NCBI RefSeq assembly: GCF_009569385.1
Contig: NZ_WBOF01000006.1
Location: 160,705 to 224,704, forward strand
DNA from: Streptomyces kaniharaensis
Lineage (GTDB): Bacteria > Actinomycetota > Actinomycetes > Streptomycetales > Streptomycetaceae
Length of the DNA: 64,000 nt
Direction of reading: 5' to 3'
Notes under the pieces: generated by a model
Databases searched by the model: none
Told to the model about the DNA's origin: nothing
Seen by the model: only the letters and a program-made list of their open reading frames with translations
Shown: one piece after another, positions 53,661-61,594 of the stretch
Position numbering within the stretch: the stretch's first letter is position 1
Layout: the number at the start of each line of letters is the position of its first letter
Made by a program: the position numbers and the translations under genes

Positions 53661-54833
53661 ATGAACGCCACCCCCTCGTCCGTCCTGGAAGACGGCCACC
53701 GCGAGATCGTCGACGCGTTCGAGAGCTTCATCCGCCGCGAACTCGTCCCGCTGGCCGCCGAGTTGCCCGAGACCGCCGACCAGCCGCCGGCCGACCTGCG
53801 AGCCTACGTCCGCAAGCGCTCCGCCGCGCTCGGCTTCTACGCCGGCGACTACCCCGAGGAGCTCGGCGGCGCCGGCATTCCGTTCACCGCCGTCGTGCTG
53901 CTCCACCACGCCGCCGGCCGCAGCGGCTGCGCGCTCGCACCGTACGCCCTGGCCGGCTCCGACGGCCCGAGCCCCTTGCTCCGCAAGGGCACGCCCGAGC
54001 AGATCGAGCGCCACCTGGTGCCGCTGGTGCGCGGCGAGCAGACCCGCTGCCTCGCCCTCACCGAACCGCACGCCGGCTCCGACGCGTTCCGGCTCACCAC
54101 CACCGCCGTCCGCACCGGCGACAGCTGGGAGCTGAACGGCCGCAAGACCTTCGTCAGCAACGCGGACCGGGCCGGCCTCGCACTCGTCGTCGCCGCCACC
54201 GACCTCGGCGACGGCCGCCCCGCGGGCGCCACCGCCTTCGTCCTCCCGATGGACCAGCCCGGCCTGCGGATCGGCCAGCGCTACGAGGGCATGTCCGGCG
54301 AGCCGCTGTTCGAGCTGCTGCTCGACCGGGTCACCGTCGGACCGGACGCCGTGATCGGCGGCGAGGAGGGCATCGGCGCGGCCACCGCCCTCGCCATCGA
54401 CAGCCTCTCCCGCGGCCGCCTCGTCGTCGCCGCGACGTGCAACGGCATCGCCGAGTACGCGCTGCGCATCGGCGTCGAGTACGCCCGCGAGCGGCAGGCG
54501 TTCGGGCGGCCGATCGGCGACTACCAGCACGTCCAGGAGCACCTGGTGACCACCCGGGCCGAGGTGGAGGCGTCCAAGCTGCTCACCCTCGCCTGCGCCC
54601 GGCTGGTCGACGCGGGCACCGAGGCGCCGGAGAACGCGGCACTCGCCAAGCTCACCGCCTCCGAGGCCGCCGTCCGCGCGGTGGACCGCTCGCTCCAGGT
54701 GCACGGCGCCACCGGCTGGGTGCGCGGCCACCCGCTGGAGTTCCTCTACCGCCACGTCCGGATGATGACGATCATCGAGGGGACCTCCGAGGTCCAGAAG
54801 GTGATCGTCGCCCGGGCCATGGGCCTGAACTGA
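53661..54833 (+). CDS. Acyl-CoA dehydrogenase family flavoenzyme of the NRPS cluster
   Basis: 390 residues, full length for the family. The FAD-binding and active-site parts are evident: ALTEPHAGSDAFRLTT, WELNGRKTFVSNA, RQAFGRPIGDYQHVQEHL, and the catalytic-base region RMMTIIEGTSEVQK. In NRPS clusters such enzymes desaturate an acyl or aminoacyl group held on a carrier domain (for example prolyl-carrier oxidation in pyrrole biosynthesis). It lies between the C-A-T protein and an A-T protein, so one of the carrier-bound residues is a likely substrate. The acyl-CoA alternative cannot be excluded. Confidence 0.92.
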   Translation: MNATPSSVLEDGHREIVDAFESFIRRELVPLAAELPETADQPPADLRAYVRKRSAALGFYAGDYPEELGGAGIPFTAVVLLHHAAGRSGCALAPYALAGSDGPSPLLRKGTPEQIERHLVPLVRGEQTRCLALTEPHAGSDAFRLTTTAVRTGDSWELNGRKTFVSNADRAGLALVVAATDLGDGRPAGATAFVLPMDQPGLRIGQRYEGMSGEPLFELLLDRVTVGPDAVIGGEEGIGAATALAIDSLSRGRLVVAATCNGIAEYALRIGVEYARERQAFGRPIGDYQHVQEHLVTTRAEVEASKLLTLACARLVDAGTEAPENAALAKLTASEAAVRAVDRSLQVHGATGWVRGHPLEFLYRHVRMMTIIEGTSEVQKVIVARAMGLN

Positions 54834-54846
54834 CGGCCGGTCGACC

Positions 54847-56676
54847 ATGGAGACGACGATGGAATCCCTCAGCATCGAATACGGCCGCCCGCACCGGGAC
54901 GGCGCGGTCCTCGACCTGTTCACCACCTGGGCGCACCGCTCCCCGGACGCGCCCGCGCTCATCGACGGCGAACGCACCTGGAGCTACGCCGAACTCGACC
55001 GCCTCGCCGACACCGTCGCCGACGCCCTGCGCGAGCGGGTGCGGCCGGGCGACCTGGTCGGCGTCTGCCTCGACCACTCGGCGGCCCTGGTCGCCGTCAC
55101 CCTCGCGACCGCCAAGCTCCGCGCCGTCCACCTGCCGCTCGGCCCACGCCCCGGCGAGCGCCGGCTGCAGGCCGTCGCCGAGCAGCTGCGACCCGCCTGC
55201 CTGGTCGGCGACCCGACCCTGCTGCCGCCCGGTCACCGCCCCGGGGAGCACGCAGCGCTCGCCGTGCCCACGGAGGGGGCCAACGCCGCCCGCGCGGTGG
55301 TCGCCGCGTTCGCGCCCGGCGGCGCGGTCGCCGTTCCCAAGGGCACCCACTACGCGGTCCTCACCTCCGGCTCCACCGGCACCCCCAAGGCCGTCGCGGT
55401 CGGCGAACCCGCTCTCGGCGCGCTGCTGCACTGGTACCGCGACCTGACCGGGCTCGGCCCCGGCGACCGGCACAGCCTGCTGATCGGGGTGGCCTTCGAC
55501 CCGCACCTGGGGGAGCTGTGGGGCACCCTCACCTCCGGTGCCGCGCTCAGCGTCGCCCCCGACGCGGTCCGCTGGGACTCCGGCGCCCTGACCGACTGGT
55601 GGCGCGAGGCCGGGATCACCGTCGCGATGCTGCCCACGCCGCTCGCCGAGCCCGTCCTCGACCGTCCCTGGCCGGCCGGGCTCGCGGTGCGGCACCTGAC
55701 CGTCGGCGGCGACCGGCTGCGCCGGGCGCCCGGTCCGGACGTCACCGCCACCATTCACAACGCCTACGGTCCTGCCGAGGCCACCGTGGCGACCACCGTG
55801 CACACCATGGCCCCCGGCGGCGGCCACGGCGCCGGCGCACCGCCGATCGGCCTGCCGATCCCCGGCGCCGTCGTCCTGGTCACCGACGACGACGGGCGGC
55901 CGGTGCCGCGCGGGCGGGCCGGGGAGCTGCGGATCGGCGGACGGGGCCTGGCTGCCGGCTACCTCGACCCCGAGCTCACCGCCCGCCGGTTCGTCGCGGC
56001 ACCCGACGGTGTCGAGGGCAGCGACCGGGTCTACCGCACCGGCGACCGGGTGCTGATGCGCGCCGACGGCGTGCTGGAGTTCCAGGGCAGGCTCGACGAC
56101 CAGGTGAAGGTCAGCGGCGTGCGGATCGAGCCGGCCGAGGTCGAGGCCGCGTTCGAGCGCGACGCTCGGGTGCGCCGCGCGGTCGTCGCCGCCGAACCGG
56201 CCGCGGCGGGCGGCTCGCGGCTGCTCGCATTCGTCCAGACCGCGCTCGCGGAGCCGCCGACCGAGCCGCCGACCGGCCCGGACCTGCTCGCGGCGGTCCG
56301 CCCCTGGCTGCCCGAGCAGGCCGTGCCCTCGGTCGTCCGGCTGGTCGACACCTTCCCGCTCGACGCCAACGGCAAGGTCGACCGGGCCGCCCTGCTCGCC
56401 ACCGCCACGGCGAGCGACGGGGAGGACGGCGCCACGCCCACCGAGCGCACCGTCCTGAAGCTCAGCCGCGACCTGCTCGGCCGCGCCGACCTCGGCCCGC
56501 TCGACAACTTCCTGGACGCGGGCGGCAATTCACTCGCCGCCGCCCGCCTGCTCGCCGCGCTGGAGGAGGAGTACGGGGTGCGGCTGCGCGCCGCCCAGCT
56601 GCTGCGCCAGCCCGACGTGCGAGCCATCGGACGGCTGGTGGACGAGCGGCGCGCCGCCGTCGCCGCCACCGTCTGA
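54847..56676 (+). CDS. NRPS didomain A-T
   Basis: 609 residues. The adenylation domain has LTSGSTGTPKAV (about residue 172), AFDPHLGELW, NAYGPAEATV, YRTGDRVLMRADG and FPLDANGKVDRAAL; the carrier domain has GGNSLAAARLL (about residue 558). The binding pocket read by eye against GrsA is roughly D-P-G-M-T-G-A-V-A-K, an unfamiliar code with a retained Asp235, so an amino acid is expected. It has no condensation domain, so the loaded aminoacyl group must be passed in trans. It starts at ATG 54847, 13 bases after the dehydrogenase stop; ATG 54859 is an alternative. Confidence 0.92.
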   Translation: METTMESLSIEYGRPHRDGAVLDLFTTWAHRSPDAPALIDGERTWSYAELDRLADTVADALRERVRPGDLVGVCLDHSAALVAVTLATAKLRAVHLPLGPRPGERRLQAVAEQLRPACLVGDPTLLPPGHRPGEHAALAVPTEGANAARAVVAAFAPGGAVAVPKGTHYAVLTSGSTGTPKAVAVGEPALGALLHWYRDLTGLGPGDRHSLLIGVAFDPHLGELWGTLTSGAALSVAPDAVRWDSGALTDWWREAGITVAMLPTPLAEPVLDRPWPAGLAVRHLTVGGDRLRRAPGPDVTATIHNAYGPAEATVATTVHTMAPGGGHGAGAPPIGLPIPGAVVLVTDDDGRPVPRGRAGELRIGGRGLAAGYLDPELTARRFVAAPDGVEGSDRVYRTGDRVLMRADGVLEFQGRLDDQVKVSGVRIEPAEVEAAFERDARVRRAVVAAEPAAAGGSRLLAFVQTALAEPPTEPPTGPDLLAAVRPWLPEQAVPSVVRLVDTFPLDANGKVDRAALLATATASDGEDGATPTERTVLKLSRDLLGRADLGPLDNFLDAGGNSLAAARLLAALEEEYGVRLRAAQLLRQPDVRAIGRLVDERRAAVAATV

Positions 56677-56743
56677 CCGCCGCCTCCAGCCCTCGATCAG
56701 GGCGCCCCGGCCGCCGCCGGGGCGCCCGGAAGGGAACCACGTC

Positions 56744-58585
56744 ATGTCCGCTGTGGACACCGTCCCCGCCCTGATCGCCCGGCACGCCGAGGAGCGCCCG
56801 CGAGCGCTCGCCGTGACCGACGGCACCACCGTCCTGACCTACCGCGAACTCCGCGACGCCGCAGCGCGGTTGGCCGCCGTACTGGCCGCCCGCGGGATCG
56901 GCCCCGGCAGCGCCGTCGGACTGCTCTGCGCCCGATCGACCCGCCTGGTCGTCGCCCAGCTCGCCGTCTGGTGCGCGGGCGGCCACGTCGTCCCGCTCGA
57001 CCCGGCCTACCCGCGCCCGCGCATCGCCGAGATGACCGAGGATGCCGGCGTCCGGCTCACCCTCGGCGACAAGGCCCTGCTCGCCGAGGCCGGGCTGCCC
57101 GAGGGGCACACCCTCGTCCTCGCCGAGCGCGGCGCCGGCCCCGACCTCGAAGGCGCCGATCTCGAAGGCGCCGATCTCGATGGCGCCGATCTCGATGGTG
57201 CCAGCGTTGATGGCGCCGCCCGGCACGTGGTCGACCCGGCCGCGACCGCCCTGCTGCTCTACACCTCCGGCTCCACCGGCCGGCCCAAGGGCGTCCGGAT
57301 CCCGCACCGCGCCATCGCCGACCTCATCACGGCCCCGGACGCGATCGCCCTCGGCCCCCGCGACCGCGTGCTGTTCCACTCCGCCGTCACCTTCGACGCC
57401 TCGACCGTCGAGCTGTGGGCCCCGCTCGCGCACGGCGCCGCCGTGGCCGTCTCCACCGCCGACCGGCCCACGGCCGAGGAACTCGCGGGCGACGTCGAGC
57501 GGTTCGGCGTCACCACGCTCGTCCTCACCACCGCGCTCTTCCACCACTTCGCCGCCCGCCAGTCCCGGATCTTCGGCGTGCTGCGCACCCTGGTCGTCGG
57601 CGGCGAGGTGCTCTCGCCCGACCACGCCGGCGCCGTGCTGCGCGCCTTCCCGTGGCTGGAGCTCGTCAACGGCTACGGACCGACCGAGGGCACCACCTTC
57701 ACCACCATGCACCGCGTCGACCCGGCCGACTGCACCGGCCCGGTCCCCATCGGCCGCACCGTCGGCGGCGCCCGCACCCTCGTCCTCGACGAGCACCTGG
57801 CACCCGTGCCGCCCGGCACCGTCGGCGAGCTGTGGATCGCCGGTGCCCGGCTGGCCGACGGGTACCTCGACCGGCCCGAGCTCACCGCGGAGCGCTTCCG
57901 CGATCTCCCCGGCATCGGGCGGGCCTACCGCAGCGGCGACCTCGCGCTCCAACGCCCGGACGGCGTCCTGGAGTTCCACGGTCGTGGTGACGACCAGGTC
58001 AAGGTCCGCGGGTTCCGGATCGAGCCGGGCGAGGTCGAGCACGCGCTGCTGCAACTCCCCGAGGTCGCCGAGGCGGCCGTGGTCGTCCGCCGGCCCGGCC
58101 TCGCCGACGCCGCCCTGACCGCCTGCATCGTCCCCGCCGAGGGCGCGCGCCCGCACACCGACACCCTCCGCGCCCGGCTCGCCGAACGGCTCCCGGCCCA
58201 CCTCGTGCCCACCGCCTGGACGGTCCTGGCCGCGCTGCCGCTCACCACCAGCGGCAAGGTCGACCGCAGGGCACTCGCCGCAGACGACGACGGCCCGGCC
58301 ACGCGCCCGGCGGATCCGGGCGCGCAGCTCACGCCGATCCAGCAGGCCGTCGCCGACGCCTGGGCCCGCGCCCTCGGGCACCCGGTGACCTCCGCGGCCG
58401 CCGACTTCCTCGCCGAGGGCGGCCACTCGCTGCTCGCCATGTGGGTCGTCGACGACCTCCGCGAGGACCTCGGCGTGGAGCTCTCGCTCGCCGACTTCCT
58501 CGGCCACCCGACCGTCGCCGCCCAGGCCGACCTGCTCGAACGCGCCCTCCGCGCCTCGCACGACACCTCCGGGGATGCCCGATGA
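56744..58585 (+). CDS. NRPS didomain A-T with pentapeptide-like insert
   Basis: 613 residues. The adenylation domain has LYTSGSTGRPKGV (about residue 173), TFDASTVELW, NGYGPTEGTTF, YRSGDLALQRPDG and LTTSGKVDRRAL; the carrier domain has GGHSLLAMWV (about residue 560). The pocket is roughly D-A-V-V-V-G-G-T-F-K, whose tail resembles small aliphatic codes; the substrate is uncertain. Residues 134-158 are five tandem units of the type DLEGA/DLDGA, lying in the loop before the A3 motif. The stop overlaps the start of the last NRPS gene (ATGA), so the two are cotranslated. Confidence 0.93.
   Translation: MSAVDTVPALIARHAEERPRALAVTDGTTVLTYRELRDAAARLAAVLAARGIGPGSAVGLLCARSTRLVVAQLAVWCAGGHVVPLDPAYPRPRIAEMTEDAGVRLTLGDKALLAEAGLPEGHTLVLAERGAGPDLEGADLEGADLDGADLDGASVDGAARHVVDPAATALLLYTSGSTGRPKGVRIPHRAIADLITAPDAIALGPRDRVLFHSAVTFDASTVELWAPLAHGAAVAVSTADRPTAEELAGDVERFGVTTLVLTTALFHHFAARQSRIFGVLRTLVVGGEVLSPDHAGAVLRAFPWLELVNGYGPTEGTTFTTMHRVDPADCTGPVPIGRTVGGARTLVLDEHLAPVPPGTVGELWIAGARLADGYLDRPELTAERFRDLPGIGRAYRSGDLALQRPDGVLEFHGRGDDQVKVRGFRIEPGEVEHALLQLPEVAEAAVVVRRPGLADAALTACIVPAEGARPHTDTLRARLAERLPAHLVPTAWTVLAALPLTTSGKVDRRALAADDDGPATRPADPGAQLTPIQQAVADAWARALGHPVTSAAADFLAEGGHSLLAMWVVDDLREDLGVELSLADFLGHPTVAAQADLLERALRASHDTSGDAR
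57143..57217 (+). repeat. 15-bp tandem repeat coding for a pentapeptide-like insert
   Basis: Five in-frame copies based on GATCTCGAAGGCGCC encode DLEGA, DLEGA, DLDGA, DLDGA and SVDGA. The first four copies are nearly identical in DNA, the last is diverged. The repeat lies inside the adenylation domain gene. Confidence 0.95.
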
Positions 58586-61383
58586 CCACCACCGACCAGG
58601 CCGACCTGCTGCGCCGCGCCCGCCGGCGCGCCTCCGCCTCCTCCAGCTCCTCCTCCCGCCCAGCCGCCGCCGGCCTCACCGGCCCCGCCCCGCTCTCGCA
58701 CGCCCAACAGCGGATGTGGCTGATGGACCACCTCGGCCAGGGCGGCGCCCTCTACAACGTCCCGCTCGCCACCCGCCTGTGCGGCCCGCTCGACCCCGCC
58801 GCCCTCGCCACCGCCCTCACCGCGCTCACCGAACGGCACGCCGTCCTGCGCACCCACTACCGCCGGCGGGGCGACGAGCCCTACCAGGAGGCCGCGCCGG
58901 TCACCCCGGTGCCCCTCCCGGTCGTCGACGCCACCGAGCCGGACGCCCCCGCCCTGCTCGCCGCCGAGGCGTCCCGCCCGTTCGACCTCGCCACCGGCCC
59001 GGTCCTGCGCGCGCTGCTGCTCCGCCACACCCCGGACGACCACACGTTCCTTTTGACGATCCATCACATCGCCGTCGACGGTGGATCCCTGTCGATCCTC
59101 GCCGCCGACCTCGCCGCCCTCTACGAGGCCGCCCGCACCGGCCGACCGGCCCACCTTCCGCCCGCCGGACTGCCGTACGCCGACCACGCCCGCCGCGAAC
59201 GCGCCCGCGATGCCGAACTCACCGCCGCCGCAGATGCCCGCGCCGCCCACCTGGCCGGTGCCCGCCCCCTCTCGCTGCTGCGGCCCGTCCCGCCCGGCGC
59301 ACGCGAGCGCCGCGCGGCCCTGCACAGCGCCCCGCTCACGCCCGGTATCCTCGACGACCTGCGCCGCCTCGGTGCCCGGCACGGCGCCACGCTGTTCGCC
59401 GTCGTCCTGGCCGCCGCCTTCGCGACCCTGCGCATCGCCTCCGGCGAGACCGACCTCACCCTCGGCTGCGCCAGCGGCCACCGTGCCGGGCCCGACCTGC
59501 GCCGCACCGTCGGCCTGGGCGTCAACACCCTCGCCGTCCGGGCCGACGTGGCGGGGGACCCGGCCTTCACCGAGGTCCTCGCCCGCGTCAAGGCCGCCCT
59601 CCTCGACGCCCAGGAGCACCACGACGTCCCGTTCGACCTGGTCCTCGAACGTCTCGGCGCCGCGGCGCGCACGGCGGACGGCAGCTCCCTGCTCGCCGTG
59701 AGCTGCGACGTCGTCCACCCGGCCGAACCCCTGACCCTGCCCGGACTGCACGCCGAGACCGTCGAACTCGACCTCGGCCTCGCCAAGTTCGGCCTCGCCC
59801 TGCTGGTGGAGGACGGCCCGCGGCCGCGCTACCTCGTCCAGCACGACCGGGACGCCCTCGACGAGCGGACGGCAGGACGGCTGCTCACCGCGTTCGCCGA
59901 ACTCCTCGCCGCCATCGCCGCAGACGAGCACCGCCGCCTCGACGCGCTCCCCGGCGAGCGGCTCACTGCCGCCGAACATCCCTGCGTGGCAGCGCTGTTG
60001 ACTGACCCGCGAGTCGCCGAGGCCACCGCCGTCCGGCCGTCGGACGGCCCGCTGCTCGCCTACGCCGTCGTGCGCGGGCCGGTAGCCCCCAGCGGCGGCG
60101 AACTCCGGGCCGGCCTGCGCGGCACCGTGCAGCCAGCTGAACTCCCCGCCGCCGTCGTTCTGTTGGACCGGATGCCCTGCCACCCCGACGGCACCCCCGA
60201 CCGCAGCCGCCTGCCCGGCACCGCACGCCAGGCCGGCGCCGGACCCGGGCCGCTTGCGGCCGTCCGCACGGCCTTCGGTGAACTGCTCGGCGGCACCCCG
60301 CCCGCCGACGGCGACTTCTTCCACCTCGGCGGCCACTCCCTGATCGCCGTCCAGCTCGCCGAACGCCTGCGCACCCGGACCGGACTCCCGCTGACCGGCC
60401 TCGATGTCCTGGAACAGCGCACCCCCCACGCCCTCGCCGCCCTCCTCGCCACCCGCGCGGACGAACGTCGTGCCGCCCGCTCCCGCACCGGCGCCCCGGT
60501 CGCCCGCTCCCGCGCCGGCACGGTGCTGGTCACCGGCGCCACGGGCGGGGTCGGCGCCGCCGTCCTCCAGGAACTCATGGCCCAGGGCCGCCCGGTTCGG
60601 GCCCTGGTCCGCCCCGAGTCGGCCCACCTGCCCGCCCTGAACGGCGCCGAGGTGGCGGAGGGCGACCTCGCCGACCCCGACAGCCTGCGCCGCGCCGTCG
60701 AGGGTGCCGACGCCGTCATCCACGCCGCCTGCACCTTCACCGACCACGCCACCGACGTCGCCGCGATGCGCACGCTGGTCGACGGCTGGCGTGGCGGCCC
60801 GTTCGTCTTCGTCAGCAGCATCGACGCCTACGGCCGCCCCGCCGGCACGGACGTCGCCGAAGGCGCCCCATCCGGCGAACTGGTCAGCCCCTACGGCCGG
60901 GCCAAACTCGACTGCGAACGGATGCTCCTGGACGCCGCCCGCGGCCCTGCCAGCATCGTGCGCGCCCCGATCGTCTGGGGCCCCCACCGGCGCCTGCGCG
61001 ACCAGCTCCGCTGGGGCTCCACCGGCGCCCTCTACCAGGCCGCCCTGGCAGGCCGGCCGATCACCCTCCCCGACGGCCCGGGCTGGACCGGCGTGTCCTG
61101 GGTGCACTCGGCAGCCCTCGCCCGCGCTCTCGCCGCCTGCGCGACCGAGAACCCACCGGCCGCCGGGCGCGTCGTCAACGCCGTGACGGGCCACGTCTCC
61201 TGGGCGGACTTCACCACCGAACTCGTCCGCCTGCTCGGCTCCACCAGCACGATCGACCTCGGCCTCGAGGCGGATCCTGAGCTCCAACGCCCTTGGCACT
61301 ACCGGGCGGAGACCCTCGCCGCCGCCCTCCGCCCCGAACCCGGCGAGGACTGGCGCGGCGTCCTCGCCGCCATGGTCGGCTGA
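58582..61383 (+). CDS. NRPS C-(A remnant)-T-reductase termination protein
   Basis: 933 residues. The condensation domain (about 35-445) has an intact HHIAVDG at residue 161. Residues about 460-555 align only with the C-terminal subdomain of an adenylation domain (VLLDRMPCHPDGTPDRSRL), with the catalytic lysine replaced by Thr and no A1-A7 region. The carrier domain has GGHSLIAVQL at about 583. From about residue 645 an extended SDR/epimerase-like NAD(P)-dependent domain follows (VLVTGATGGVG, FVFVSSIDAYG, YGRAKLDCERM with the YxxxK pair). Reductive release to an aldehyde or alcohol, or cyclisation, is likely. Confidence 0.92.
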   Translation: MTTTDQADLLRRARRRASASSSSSSRPAAAGLTGPAPLSHAQQRMWLMDHLGQGGALYNVPLATRLCGPLDPAALATALTALTERHAVLRTHYRRRGDEPYQEAAPVTPVPLPVVDATEPDAPALLAAEASRPFDLATGPVLRALLLRHTPDDHTFLLTIHHIAVDGGSLSILAADLAALYEAARTGRPAHLPPAGLPYADHARRERARDAELTAAADARAAHLAGARPLSLLRPVPPGARERRAALHSAPLTPGILDDLRRLGARHGATLFAVVLAAAFATLRIASGETDLTLGCASGHRAGPDLRRTVGLGVNTLAVRADVAGDPAFTEVLARVKAALLDAQEHHDVPFDLVLERLGAAARTADGSSLLAVSCDVVHPAEPLTLPGLHAETVELDLGLAKFGLALLVEDGPRPRYLVQHDRDALDERTAGRLLTAFAELLAAIAADEHRRLDALPGERLTAAEHPCVAALLTDPRVAEATAVRPSDGPLLAYAVVRGPVAPSGGELRAGLRGTVQPAELPAAVVLLDRMPCHPDGTPDRSRLPGTARQAGAGPGPLAAVRTAFGELLGGTPPADGDFFHLGGHSLIAVQLAERLRTRTGLPLTGLDVLEQRTPHALAALLATRADERRAARSRTGAPVARSRAGTVLVTGATGGVGAAVLQELMAQGRPVRALVRPESAHLPALNGAEVAEGDLADPDSLRRAVEGADAVIHAACTFTDHATDVAAMRTLVDGWRGGPFVFVSSIDAYGRPAGTDVAEGAPSGELVSPYGRAKLDCERMLLDAARGPASIVRAPIVWGPHRRLRDQLRWGSTGALYQAALAGRPITLPDGPGWTGVSWVHSAALARALAACATENPPAAGRVVNAVTGHVSWADFTTELVRLLGSTSTIDLGLEADPELQRPWHYRAETLAAALRPEPGEDWRGVLAAMVG

Positions 61384-61395
61384 CGGCCACGAAAT

Positions 61396-61430
61396 CGCAG
61401 GCCCCGGTGCATCCCTGCCCGGGGCCTGCG
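61396..61430 (+). terminator. Terminator of the NRPS operon
   Basis: CGCAGGCCCCGG at 61396-61407 and its exact inverted copy at 61419-61430 form a perfect 12-bp stem with an 11-base loop, 12 bases after the last NRPS stop codon. Confidence 0.87.
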
Positions 61431-61594
61431 CCGCATCCGCCCGCCGTTCGACGCGCTCCCGGACGTCATTGACACGGTTGGTCCTTCTCCGTGACGGCGC
61501 CCGCGGGCGGGTGTGGGGTGTGGGCGTGTTCTGGCTACGATCGGTCGTACGGGGCAAAGGGATGTGCTGGGACTGTGGCGGGAGTGAGGGACGG

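Noticed and set aside
57143..57217. Possible CRISPR-like or regulatory repeat
   Set aside because: The 15-bp units are in frame inside a coding domain and give a regular pentapeptide pattern.
57925..61557. A 1210-codon minus-strand frame
   Set aside because: It is antisense to the NRPS proteins with all the conserved motifs on the plus strand; a codon-bias shadow.
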